Source: Lachnospiraceae bacterium (GTDB taxonomy: Bacteria; Bacillota; Clostridia; Lachnospirales; Lachnospiraceae). From it: a DNA stretch of 64,000 nucleotides. The position numbers and the translations under genes were made by a program. Within the stretch, counting starts at the first letter, position 1. Every line of letters starts with the position of its first letter. Shown here piece after piece: positions 8,377 through 15,475 of the stretch. The DNA lies in assembly GCA_002892395.1 (NCBI GenBank), contig NBBL01000004.1:169504-233503 (forward strand). Reading direction: 5' to 3'. The notes below the pieces were generated by a model. That model saw nothing but the letters and a program-made list of their open reading frames with translations, ran no database searches and had not been told where the DNA came from.

Positions 8377-9345
8377 TTCGATGGGATAACGCCCGACCGC
8401 CGTCTCCCCCGTCAGCATAAGCGCCGACGCTCCGTCCCATACTGCGCGGGCAATGTCCGAGAGTTCGGCCTGTGTGGGAACCGATGCCGTCATCATTGAG
8501 TGAAGCAGCTCGGTCACCACCATAAATGAAATCCCCCTTTCCCTGCAATACATCGAGATTCTTCTCTGTGCGAGAGGAACCGCCGTAAGTCCCAGCGTAT
8601 TGCCCAGATCTCCCCGCGCAATGACAACCTGATCCGCTTCCGCTGCGATTTCCTCCATACAATTGAGACCCCTTTGCGTCTCAATCTTTGCCAGCAGCTT
8701 CAAATCGGAAAGTCCGAGCCGCTGCATCTCCCTTTTCAAAAGCCGAACGTCCTCACCACACCCGGTAAATGACTGCATGACTGCTGTCGCGCCGCTGTCC
8801 CGGGCCATGCCGAGATTTCGGAGATCTCGTTCCGACAGCACCGGAAGCGGAATCTCCCGCCCCAAAAGAGCGATGCTTTTTCCCGCTTCCGCTGTGCCGC
8901 CCTGTTCCGCTCTGCAGAAGGCCTGTTCCGGCTCCGTTTTGATCACCCGGAGCAGGAGCGCTCCATCGCTCACGGAAAGTAAGTCCCCCTTGTCCAGTTC
9001 CCGTAAAAGCGCCGGGGACACAGATGCTGCGGACTGCCGGTGGACTTTCTTCTCCATCTTCGGCCAAACCGCCTCAGAATATAAAAGAAATGCGTCCCCC
9101 TTCTGCAGCTCCTTCCCCCCTGCCAGGTTTCCGATCCTCAACTCCGGGCCGCACAGGTCAATCAGAAATTCCATGGGCCTTCCGCTTCGCCTCTCCGCTT
9201 CCCGAAGACAGGCAATCCAGATGCCGCAGGAGCCCAGATCGCTATGAGACAAGTTCAGACGTACTCCCGTCATCCCCCTTCGAATCATCGCCTCCAGAAG
9301 CTCTGTCCCATGACATGCAGGTCCCAATGTTGCATAATACTCCAT
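8326..9345 (-). CDS. Short pyruvate kinase homologue lacking the C-terminal domain
   Basis: 339-aa protein covering the TIM-barrel of pyruvate kinase: RLNLSH, IDLCGPELRIG, the catalytic lysine in AKIETQRG, the metal-binding region VIARGDLG, and the C-terminal barrel signature ALMLTGETAVGRYP. Typical enzymes are 470-590 aa; here the allosteric C domain is missing. The chosen ATG has AAGGAAG behind it; upstream frame continues without similarity. Likely a paralogue, perhaps with altered regulation or substrate; activity is not assured. Its 3' end lies within a tandem duplication. Confidence 0.82.
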   Translation of the reverse strand: MEYYATLGPACHGTELLEAMIRRGMTGVRLNLSHSDLGSCGIWIACLREAERRSGRPMEFLIDLCGPELRIGNLAGGKELQKGDAFLLYSEAVWPKMEKKVHRQSAASVSPALLRELDKGDLLSVSDGALLLRVIKTEPEQAFCRAEQGGTAEAGKSIALLGREIPLPVLSERDLRNLGMARDSGATAVMQSFTGCGEDVRLLKREMQRLGLSDLKLLAKIETQRGLNCMEEIAAEADQVVIARGDLGNTLGLTAVPLAQRRISMYCRERGISFMVVTELLHSMMTASVPTQAELSDIARAVWDGASALMLTGETAVGRYPIEAMGWLVQAAERAAEAG

Positions 9346-9442
9346 GCTTTTCTTCCTTTTCCGCTTCACACTTTGTTCTATTTTAATCGATTCTCCCGTT
9401 TTTAGATACCCTCTGCGCAGGCGCAAAAAATTTTCCAAAAAA

Positions 9443-9469
9443 TTAGCACTCTAAGCTTGACAGTGCCAA
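9443..9469 (+). promoter_or_regulatory. CIRCE element (HrcA operator)
   Basis: TTAGCACTC, 9-bp spacer, CAGTGCCAA. The left arm is perfect; the right arm differs from GAGTGCTAA at two positions. It overlaps the -35 box of the hsp20 promoter, the expected geometry for HrcA repression of a heat-shock gene. Confidence 0.88.
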
Positions 9470-9485
9470 TTTTACATGTTATAGT
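9457..9485 (+). promoter_or_regulatory. Sigma-A promoter of hsp20
   Basis: Perfect -35 TTGACA, 17-bp spacer and TATAGT -10, located about 70 bp upstream of the hsp20 start and overlapped by the CIRCE operator. Confidence 0.88.
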
Positions 9486-9552
9486 TCTTATATAACAAAT
9501 AGTTCCAGTGGATAACACCGGATGCACTTTTAATGAATAAGGAGGTATTCTG

Positions 9553-10005
9553 ATGATGTACATGCCCAGTCTTTTCGGTGGAAGCATTTTTGATGAGTGG
9601 ATGAATGAGTTTGATCGACATTTTTTCAACCGCTCCGGTGAGCGCGAAGCAGTCGGAAACAATCAGCTGATGAAAACGGATATCAAGGAGCACGAGGATC
9701 ACTACGAGCTTTCGGTGGACCTTCCCGGTTATCGAAAAGAGGATCTGAAGGCAGAATTAAAGGACGGCTATCTGACCATCTCTGCGACACACAATGACGA
9801 AAAAGAGGAGAAGGACAAGAAGGGCCGCTATCTTCGCCGCGAACGTTATACCGGCTCCGCAACCCGCAGCTTTTATGTGGGTGAGAATTTGACACAGGGA
9901 GAGGTAGGCGCCAAATTCGAAAACGGAATTCTGACCTTGACTCTTCCCAAGAAGGAAATGAAGCGGGAACTTCCGGAGCAGCATCTGATTTCAATTGAGG
10001 GCTGA
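9553..10005 (+). CDS. Small heat-shock protein, Hsp20/alpha-crystallin
   Basis: 150-aa ATP-independent holdase chaperone. The alpha-crystallin domain runs from about residue 40 to 140 (DIKEHEDHYELSVDLPGY ... FENGILTLTLPKKE), with the GILTLTLPK signature. The N-terminal arm is short and Phe/Met-rich, and the C-terminus has the short LISIEG tail in place of a clear I-X-I motif. AAGGAGG is 7 bp before the ATG. A CIRCE operator over a consensus promoter shows HrcA-type heat-shock control; a strong terminator follows, so the gene is monocistronic. Confidence 0.95.
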   Translation: MMYMPSLFGGSIFDEWMNEFDRHFFNRSGEREAVGNNQLMKTDIKEHEDHYELSVDLPGYRKEDLKAELKDGYLTISATHNDEKEEKDKKGRYLRRERYTGSATRSFYVGENLTQGEVGAKFENGILTLTLPKKEMKRELPEQHLISIEG

Positions 10006-10080
10006 TTTCGGCTTCCCTCATTCCGTTTCTTTCGTCTTTTTTTACAACTTCATGCGGTTTCATGTTGAATAGTACCAAGC

Positions 10081-10140
10081 AAAATCGAGCGGGAACAGTG
10101 GATTTTTGTCACTTTTCCCGCTCGATTTTACTTTTATCTT
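10081..10140 (+). terminator. Intrinsic terminator after hsp20
   Basis: 14-bp perfect stem (AAAATCGAGCGGGA and complement) with a 21-nt loop, followed by ACTTTTATCTTT. It isolates hsp20 from the NSS transporter gene. A TATAAT box right after it (10154-10159) probably belongs to the NSS gene. Confidence 0.85.
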
Positions 10141-10208
10141 TGGAAAACTCTGCTATAATCTTTAGCTAATATACTTTTATGTTTTAGTGTTGGAAAGGAG
10201 TAAACCGC

Positions 10209-11579
10209 ATGAACAAACAAAACAGCAGTCGAGCAAATTTTTCCGGTAAACTGGGATACGTCCTCGCTACTGCCGGTTCCGCTGTGGGACTCGGTAATAT
10301 CTGGCGTTTCCCCTATCTCGCCGCAAAGTACGGCGGAGGGATTTTTATTCTGGCCTACGTCATTCTGGCTGTGACCTTCGGCTACACGATGATGATTTCC
10401 GAGACAACGCTGGGACGAATGACAAGGCAAAGCGCCAGCGGTGCCTACCGTCAATTCAGCAGCTCCCGCGGATTTCGCCTCGGCGGTCTTCTCAATGCCG
10501 TTGTTCCGATGATTATCGTCGGCTACTACTGCGTCATCGGCGGATGGGTGCTTCGTTACCTGATCGCCTATGTGGCAGAGGGAACTGCAGCTGTGGCAGA
10601 GAACGGGTATTTTTCAAATTTCATTACCAGTCCCTCCAGCAGCGAGCTGTGTTTTCTGCTCTTTGCGGGCATGACCGCGCTTCTCATCATCCTGGGAGTG
10701 GAGAGCGGCATTGAGCGGGGAACCAAGGTTATGATGCCGATCCTCGTGGTGCTGGCGCTGGTCATCGCGGTCTACTCCATGACCCGCCCCGGCGCCATGG
10801 CTGGAGTAAAATACATCTTTATCCCTGACTTCTCCCACTTCACCTGGATGGCCGTGGTCGCTGCGATGGAACAGATGTTCTACTCCCTCTCGATCGCCAT
10901 GGGAATTCTGTTCACCTACGGCTCCTACATGAAGCAGGATGTTGATATTGAAAAATCCACCTATCAGGTTCAGATCTTTGATACCGGCATCGCGCTGTTA
11001 GCTGCTCTGATGGTGATCCCTGCCGTATTCGCATTCTCAGGCGGAGACCCGGAGCAGTTGAAGGCAGGACCTTCCTTGATCTTCATCACGCTCCCGAAGG
11101 TGTTCGACAGCATGGGAGCAGGAAGACCCCTTGGCGCACTGTTCTTTCTTCTGGTTCTGTTTGCCGCGCTGACCAGTTCCATCTCGCTGATGGAAGCAGG
11201 TGTCTCTTCCTTTGTGGACGAGTTAAAATGCAAACGCGGCACCGCGTGCTTCCTGATGTGCAGCATCATCCTCGTGTTCGGCTCTCTCTCCTCCCTCGGC
11301 TACAATGTGTTGAGCTCCGTCACGATCATCGGCATGCAGTTTCTGGATTTCTTTGATTTCCTCACCAATGCCGTCATGATGCCTATCGCTGCCCTTGCCA
11401 CCTGCCTCCTGATTGTCAAGGCGGCCGGAATCGATGCCCTTGTGAAGGAAATCCACATTTCCTCCCGGTTTAAAAGCGAGGGGCTGTATCGCGTTTGCAT
11501 CCGCTATATCGCCCCCGTTGCATTGCTCATCATCTTTGTCAGCTCCATCCTTTCTGCCTTCGGCTTATTGAATCTCTGA
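10209..11579 (+). CDS. Sodium-dependent transporter, NSS/SNF family
   Basis: 456-aa secondary transporter with about 11-12 membrane helices, coupling Na+ to uptake of an amino acid or related amine. The TM1 signature GLGNIWRFPYL (residues 27-37) with its unwound glycine region is intact, as is the charged loop after TM1. The short family-typical N-tail MNKQNSSRANFSGKLGY and a clean GGAAAGGAG site support the start. No neighbouring metabolic gene points to a substrate. The stop codon lies in the first unit of a 40-bp tandem repeat, followed by a terminator. Confidence 0.93.
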   Translation: MNKQNSSRANFSGKLGYVLATAGSAVGLGNIWRFPYLAAKYGGGIFILAYVILAVTFGYTMMISETTLGRMTRQSASGAYRQFSSSRGFRLGGLLNAVVPMIIVGYYCVIGGWVLRYLIAYVAEGTAAVAENGYFSNFITSPSSSELCFLLFAGMTALLIILGVESGIERGTKVMMPILVVLALVIAVYSMTRPGAMAGVKYIFIPDFSHFTWMAVVAAMEQMFYSLSIAMGILFTYGSYMKQDVDIEKSTYQVQIFDTGIALLAALMVIPAVFAFSGGDPEQLKAGPSLIFITLPKVFDSMGAGRPLGALFFLLVLFAALTSSISLMEAGVSSFVDELKCKRGTACFLMCSIILVFGSLSSLGYNVLSSVTIIGMQFLDFFDFLTNAVMMPIAALATCLLIVKAAGIDALVKEIHISSRFKSEGLYRVCIRYIAPVALLIIFVSSILSAFGLLNL

Positions 11580-11650
11580 TGCCAGACAGAACGGCGCATC
11601 CGGAACATGGAATCTCCGGTGCCGGACAGAACGGCACATCCGGACATAAC
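11571..11650. repeat. Two 40-bp tandem repeats across the NSS stop codon
   Basis: Two adjacent 40-bp units beginning AATCTC, about 80% alike, sharing the cores ACAGAACGGC and CATCCGGA. The first unit holds the last two codons and the stop of the transporter gene. Confidence 0.75.
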
Positions 11651-11663
11651 ATAATATCAAGCT

Positions 11664-12188
11664 TCATCGAGAAGGCGAGTGTTCCCAAGTCGGAATGCCC
11701 GCCTTTTTTCCTTCCTTAAGACTCTTAAGGAACGCCAGCAACTCGTCCGAGCAAAACTCCTTTTTCACTGCCATGCTCTGGTTGACTCCGATCATGAGAT
11801 AAAAATTCGTTTTCGTTTCCTTCACCCGATATAACTGGTCATAGCGGATCTCCGATCTGCTGACCGCGGTGTGCACAACCATGCGATCCGGATAGAACTC
11901 ATAGTCCACCCGCCTGTTATCTGCCGCTATTTTCTGTGAGCGATAGCTTTTCTTCATGGAATAGCGGTAAAAGCCAAAAACCAAGCACGGATAGGCCAAT
12001 GCCATGGCGAAGTGAATGATTCCCTCTGCCGTATCCCCGCTCTGTAATGAAATCCCACCTGCCGCCAGAAGCAGCATGGAGACAATTCCGCTGATTATAA
12101 TCGCCTTTCTTCGCTTCAGCGCCCAACACATGGTCTGATATTCCTCATATGTCATTTCGATTGATGTCTGATATCCCTGTTCCTCCAT
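11664..12188 (-). CDS. YcxB-like membrane protein
   Basis: 174 aa with a short cytosolic N-terminus, two membrane segments (about residues 31-50 and 60-77) and a C-terminal soluble domain (about 90-160) with the YDQLYRVKETKTNFYLMI pattern of YcxB proteins. The family has no known biochemical role. GGAGGA lies 5 bp before the ATG. The last residues (KAGIPTWEHSPSR) are encoded by the terminator hairpin of the convergent NSS gene, so the tail may be non-ancestral. Confidence 0.75.
   Translation of the reverse strand: MEEQGYQTSIEMTYEEYQTMCWALKRRKAIIISGIVSMLLLAAGGISLQSGDTAEGIIHFAMALAYPCLVFGFYRYSMKKSYRSQKIAADNRRVDYEFYPDRMVVHTAVSRSEIRYDQLYRVKETKTNFYLMIGVNQSMAVKKEFCSDELLAFLKSLKEGKKAGIPTWEHSPSR
11672..11709 (+). 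terminator. Intrinsic terminator of the NSS gene
   Basis: Fourteen-position stem (AAGGCGAGTGTTCC against GGAATGCCCGCCTT, with a few wobble or mismatched pairs) followed by TTTTCC within a T-run. It overlaps the 3' end of the convergent YcxB-like gene, so its sequence also encodes that protein's tail. Confidence 0.75.
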
Positions 12189-12308
12189 CTGATTCCTCCA
12201 TTTCCCACCGGCACACCGGCATTCGATTTTCTACAGAAAAAAACTGCAGCCAATGCTGACCGCAGTCTTTTGTCAACGCCAATCCTTTTGATTTTGAAGC
12301 TTCGCCTC

Positions 12309-12872
12309 TTACAGCGCACCCACCAAATCAAGATCCGGCTTAATGGTGCTTGCACCCGGATGCCATCTCGCAGGGCAAACCTGATCGCCGTGCTCCCGGA
12401 CGAACTGGCACGCCTGAACCTTGCGAAGCAGCTCATCCGCATTTCTTCCCACATTTCCGGAGGTAACCTCATATGCCACAATCCTGCAATCCGGGTCAAT
12501 GACAAAGGTGGCGCGCTCTGCCACACCCTCGTCTTCGATCAGGACATCAAAATCCTTGGCCAGCACGTGGCGCGGATCTGCCAGCATCGGGAACTGAATT
12601 TTTTCAATCCGCTCGGAATGATCATGCCACGCCTTATGTACAAAATGTGTGTCACAGGACACGGAGTAAATTTCACAGCCGATCTCCTTGAACGTCTGAT
12701 AGTGATCCTGCAAGTCTTCCAGCTCCGTCGGGCAAACAAAGGTGAAGTCCGCCGGGTAAAAGAACAGCACGCTCCAGTTCCCCTTCAGATCATCCTTTGT
12801 GATATCCTTGAACTCTCTGTTCTGATATGCCTTGACCAAAAACTCTCCAACTTCTTTTTTAATGAGTGACAT
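12309..12872 (-). CDS. ahpC: Alkyl hydroperoxide reductase subunit C (2-Cys peroxiredoxin)
   Basis: 187-aa typical 2-Cys peroxiredoxin reducing H2O2 and organic peroxides. Peroxidatic Cys47 is in DFTFVCPTE and resolving Cys166 in VCPARW; both catalytic surroundings are intact. The C-terminus ends LDLVGAL. No ahpF reductase lies beside it, so reduction must come from elsewhere. AAGGAGGAAGG before the ATG. Single-gene unit by spacing; the upstream 450 bp hold only an AraC relic and the gene for a small membrane protein on the other strand. Confidence 0.95.
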   Translation of the reverse strand: MSLIKKEVGEFLVKAYQNREFKDITKDDLKGNWSVLFFYPADFTFVCPTELEDLQDHYQTFKEIGCEIYSVSCDTHFVHKAWHDHSERIEKIQFPMLADPRHVLAKDFDVLIEDEGVAERATFVIDPDCRIVAYEVTSGNVGRNADELLRKVQACQFVREHGDQVCPARWHPGASTIKPDLDLVGAL

Positions 12873-13052
12873 CTATCCTTCCTCCTTCATGATTCATCGC
12901 TTGGATACAATCGGAGCAGAAATGCTCCCGCTCTGTTCCCGGGCGCACCCCGACCTATGAATTAAGCGTACCTAATCACATCCCTATCATATGCTACTTT
13001 CCAGAATATGAACAGTCCTTTTTCATATTTTAGTCTATATTTGTCTTTTCGT

Positions 13053-13169
13053 CTATCTTTTGTCCTTTTCCTGTCCCGGCGGCTTTTCTTTGTCCGATCT
13101 GCGATTCAGAAAATCCGTAGGCGTCATACCGGTGTAGCGCTTAAAGACAGGTTTCTCATAATCGTATTG
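13053..13169 (-). pseudogene. Relic of an AraC-family regulator (C-terminal end)
   Basis: The frame reads YDYEKPVFKRYTGMTPTDF followed by about 18 residues and a stop. This is the hallmark end of AraC-type DNA-binding domains (second helix-turn-helix plus FKRYTGMTP). An in-frame TAG lies two codons before the similarity begins and no helix-turn-helix partner is found upstream, so only about 37 codons remain. The rest of the gap between ahpC and the small membrane protein gene (12873-13328) shows no other gene. Confidence 0.75.
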
Positions 13170-13328
13170 CTAGTTTATCCAATCTTTCTCCGGAAATAAA
13201 TCCAAAAATCGGTCAAATTATCCCAATTTCTGAGCAAGGTCATTCTATTCCTCTGCTCTATGAACCTTTTGTTCTCCCGATTCGTCTTTCTAAAAGGCAG
13301 ATCAATGCTGCAAAAAGGAGGAAAACAC

Positions 13329-13628
13329 ATGGAACAACTCTCAACACACGCAGAAGAATCAAAAAAGCTTTCCATTATCGGCTACCTTACCTGGATCGGC
13401 TTTGCCATCGCATTGATCAAGGGAGATCTGAAGGATGACTACTTTCGCTTTCACATCAATCAATCCCTGATGATCCACCTTGCAGGTATGGCAGGCTTCT
13501 TCGTCCCCGTGGTCGGTCTTGTTTTTTCGATGATCTCCCTGGTTTTCTGGATTGTCGCTCTGTGCGGCGCCATAAAGGGAGAAAAAAGAAAGGTTCCGCT
13601 CATCTCTGACATAGAACTGTTGAATTAA
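13329..13628 (+). CDS. Small DUF4870-like membrane protein
   Basis: 99 aa from an ATG with AAAAAGGAGG 8 bp upstream; the frame is open further upstream but without a ribosome site. It has a membrane segment at about residues 18-33, a segment FRFHINQSLMIHLAGMAGFF and a final helix before KGEKRKVPL. The hydrophobic pattern and the FHINQS box recall DUF4870 (TicT-like) proteins. Function unknown. Two imperfect direct repeats and a large hairpin follow the stop codon. Confidence 0.7.
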   Translation: MEQLSTHAEESKKLSIIGYLTWIGFAIALIKGDLKDDYFRFHINQSLMIHLAGMAGFFVPVVGLVFSMISLVFWIVALCGAIKGEKRKVPLISDIELLN

Positions 13629-13651
13629 AGCCAAGCCCTGAGAATCGGCTC

Positions 13652-13712
13652 CATGAACCCGGCACACAAGAAAACACCCCCATGAACTCCGGCACCACAA
13701 GAAAGCAGCCCC
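13652..13712. repeat. Two imperfect 29-31-bp direct repeats
   Basis: Adjacent copies sharing CCATGAAC, CCGGCAC and ACAAGAAA. They fill the convergent gap between the small membrane protein gene and ptsI. Confidence 0.65.
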
Positions 13713-13739
13713 ATGGCAAAGCATGGCGGCTGCTTTCTG
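13701..13739. terminator. Large hairpin between convergent genes
   Basis: A long near-perfect stem (AGAAAGCAGCC pairing with GGCTGCTTTCT, extended by CCATG/CATGG) around a 6-nt loop. There is no clear T-run on either side, so it may act as a bidirectional terminator or mRNA end stabiliser. Confidence 0.5.
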
Positions 13740-13774
13740 TCTCCTTAAGCGGCACTTGGCAATCCGAAACCATC

Positions 13775-15433
13775 CTAGTTTCTGAGATCCAATTCCCGAA
13801 TTTTCTTTCGAAGCGGCAAAATCGCCCCGGGATTGACTGACAATTCATCAATCTCACAGCGCAGCAAGGCTTCTGTAAGCTCCGGCACTGCCCCAAGCTC
13901 CCCGCAGATTCCCACCGGGATCCCGTGGCGGTGTCCGGCTTTTACCGCCATACGGATTTGACGAAGCAAGGCCGTGTAACCCGGATCTCCATGGGTATCA
14001 AAGTAGCGGTTCATCGCAGGAGCTGTCCGATCCATCGCAAGGGTATACTGCATCAGGTCATTGGTTCCGATGGAAAAAAAGTCGCAATTCCCCGCCAGCT
14101 CATCCGCAATCATCACTGCTGCCGGCGTTTCAATCATAATTCCAAGTGTGTAACTGCCTACCGGCATTCCTTCCCGCAAAAGCGCCTCCCGGCACTGCTT
14201 TAACATGGTGCGGCTTTCCGACAGCTCCGACTCAGAGCTGATCATCGGGAGGAGAATGCCCAGATTCCCAAATGCCGACGCCCGAAGTAAGGCGCGAAGC
14301 TGTGTGCGGAACATATCCGGATGGCAAAGACAAAACCGGATGGCACGGCATCCCAGCGCCGGATTTTCTTCTGTCGGGAGCTGCATATACGCCGTCCTCT
14401 TGTCCGTCCCGATGTCGCAGCTTCTGATCACCACCCGTTTTGGTGCAAACGCCTCGACTGCCTTCCGGTAAACCTGAAACTGCTCCTCCTCTGTGGGAAA
14501 CCGATCTCCGTCCAGAAACAGATACTCCGAGCGAAACAGACCGATTCCCTCTGCATCCGCTTCCCTTGCCGCGTTCAAATCCTCCGGCGATGAGATGTTG
14601 GCAACCATCCGAATTCGCCTTCCGTCCCGGGTCTCGCTTGCCTTTCCCTTCAGATCCTGCAGTTCACTTCTGCCCGCTTCCTGCTTTTTCTCTCTGCTCT
14701 CATACCGCGCCAGCATTTCCCGATCCGGATCCAGATAAACGATGCCCGCATCTGCATCCAAAACCGCACAGTGCCCATCCCAGCTTTCTCCGATTTCCCC
14801 GCACTGCACCAGCATCGGCACTCCCATTGTCCGTGCGAGAATCGCCGTATGACTGTTTTGCGTCCCCTCTCTGGTAACCAGACCCAGCAGGCTGCTCCTG
14901 TCCAACCGAACCACATTAGAAGGCATGAAATCCTCCGCCAGGAGAATCGCCGGCTTCTCCGGGTCCTCTCTCCCCGATCCATTCCAAAGATATCCCGGAG
15001 AATCTTCGCGGAGTGCAGTCATCAGCTCCTTCTGCATCTCGATCACATCTCTCGCCCGCTCCCCCATGTAGTCATCGTCCAGTCCGGACAAACGCTTTGC
15101 CTGTGCCTCAAATGCCTCCTGTACGGCATACTCCGCTGTGTGACCCTGCTCTTTGATCTTCCTTCTCACTGCTGTCAGCAAATCGATATCCTCCAGCATC
15201 ATAATATGAGCGGCAAACACCTCTGCCGTGCCCTTTCCCAGCTCCTTCAGGCTCCTCTCATACAGTCCCTGCTGACGCAAAACCGCGGCGTTCCTCGCTT
15301 TTTCCAGACGAATCAGCTCCCTCTCCCTGTCTTCTGCCCATTCCGCTGCCGCGATTCTTTCTTCTCCCTGATGCCATCTGACCGGACCGATTGCAATCCC
15401 GCCCGATACGGATTTTCCCTTTGCAGTGATCAT
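13775..15433 (-). CDS. ptsI: Phosphoenolpyruvate-protein phosphotransferase (PTS Enzyme I)
   Basis: Cytosolic Enzyme I, moving phosphate from PEP to HPr. The phosphorylated His195 lies in GTQNSHTAILAR, the PEP-binding arginines and TNDLMQYT signature are present, and the domain order (HPr-binding N-domain, swivelling phospho-His domain, C-terminal PEP-binding barrel) fills the usual 552 aa. The ATG with AGGGGGGATAGG upstream is preferred over an upstream GTG. No HPr gene is nearby. It is the last gene of an operon with moxR and a VWA gene (42-bp gap), an unusual partnership. Confidence 0.95.
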   Translation of the reverse strand: MITAKGKSVSGGIAIGPVRWHQGEERIAAAEWAEDRERELIRLEKARNAAVLRQQGLYERSLKELGKGTAEVFAAHIMMLEDIDLLTAVRRKIKEQGHTAEYAVQEAFEAQAKRLSGLDDDYMGERARDVIEMQKELMTALREDSPGYLWNGSGREDPEKPAILLAEDFMPSNVVRLDRSSLLGLVTREGTQNSHTAILARTMGVPMLVQCGEIGESWDGHCAVLDADAGIVYLDPDREMLARYESREKKQEAGRSELQDLKGKASETRDGRRIRMVANISSPEDLNAAREADAEGIGLFRSEYLFLDGDRFPTEEEQFQVYRKAVEAFAPKRVVIRSCDIGTDKRTAYMQLPTEENPALGCRAIRFCLCHPDMFRTQLRALLRASAFGNLGILLPMISSESELSESRTMLKQCREALLREGMPVGSYTLGIMIETPAAVMIADELAGNCDFFSIGTNDLMQYTLAMDRTAPAMNRYFDTHGDPGYTALLRQIRMAVKAGHRHGIPVGICGELGAVPELTEALLRCEIDELSVNPGAILPLRKKIRELDLRN

Positions 15434-15475
15434 CCTATCCCCCTGTTCTCCCGCTGCGCCCACGGCTTTGCTCGT

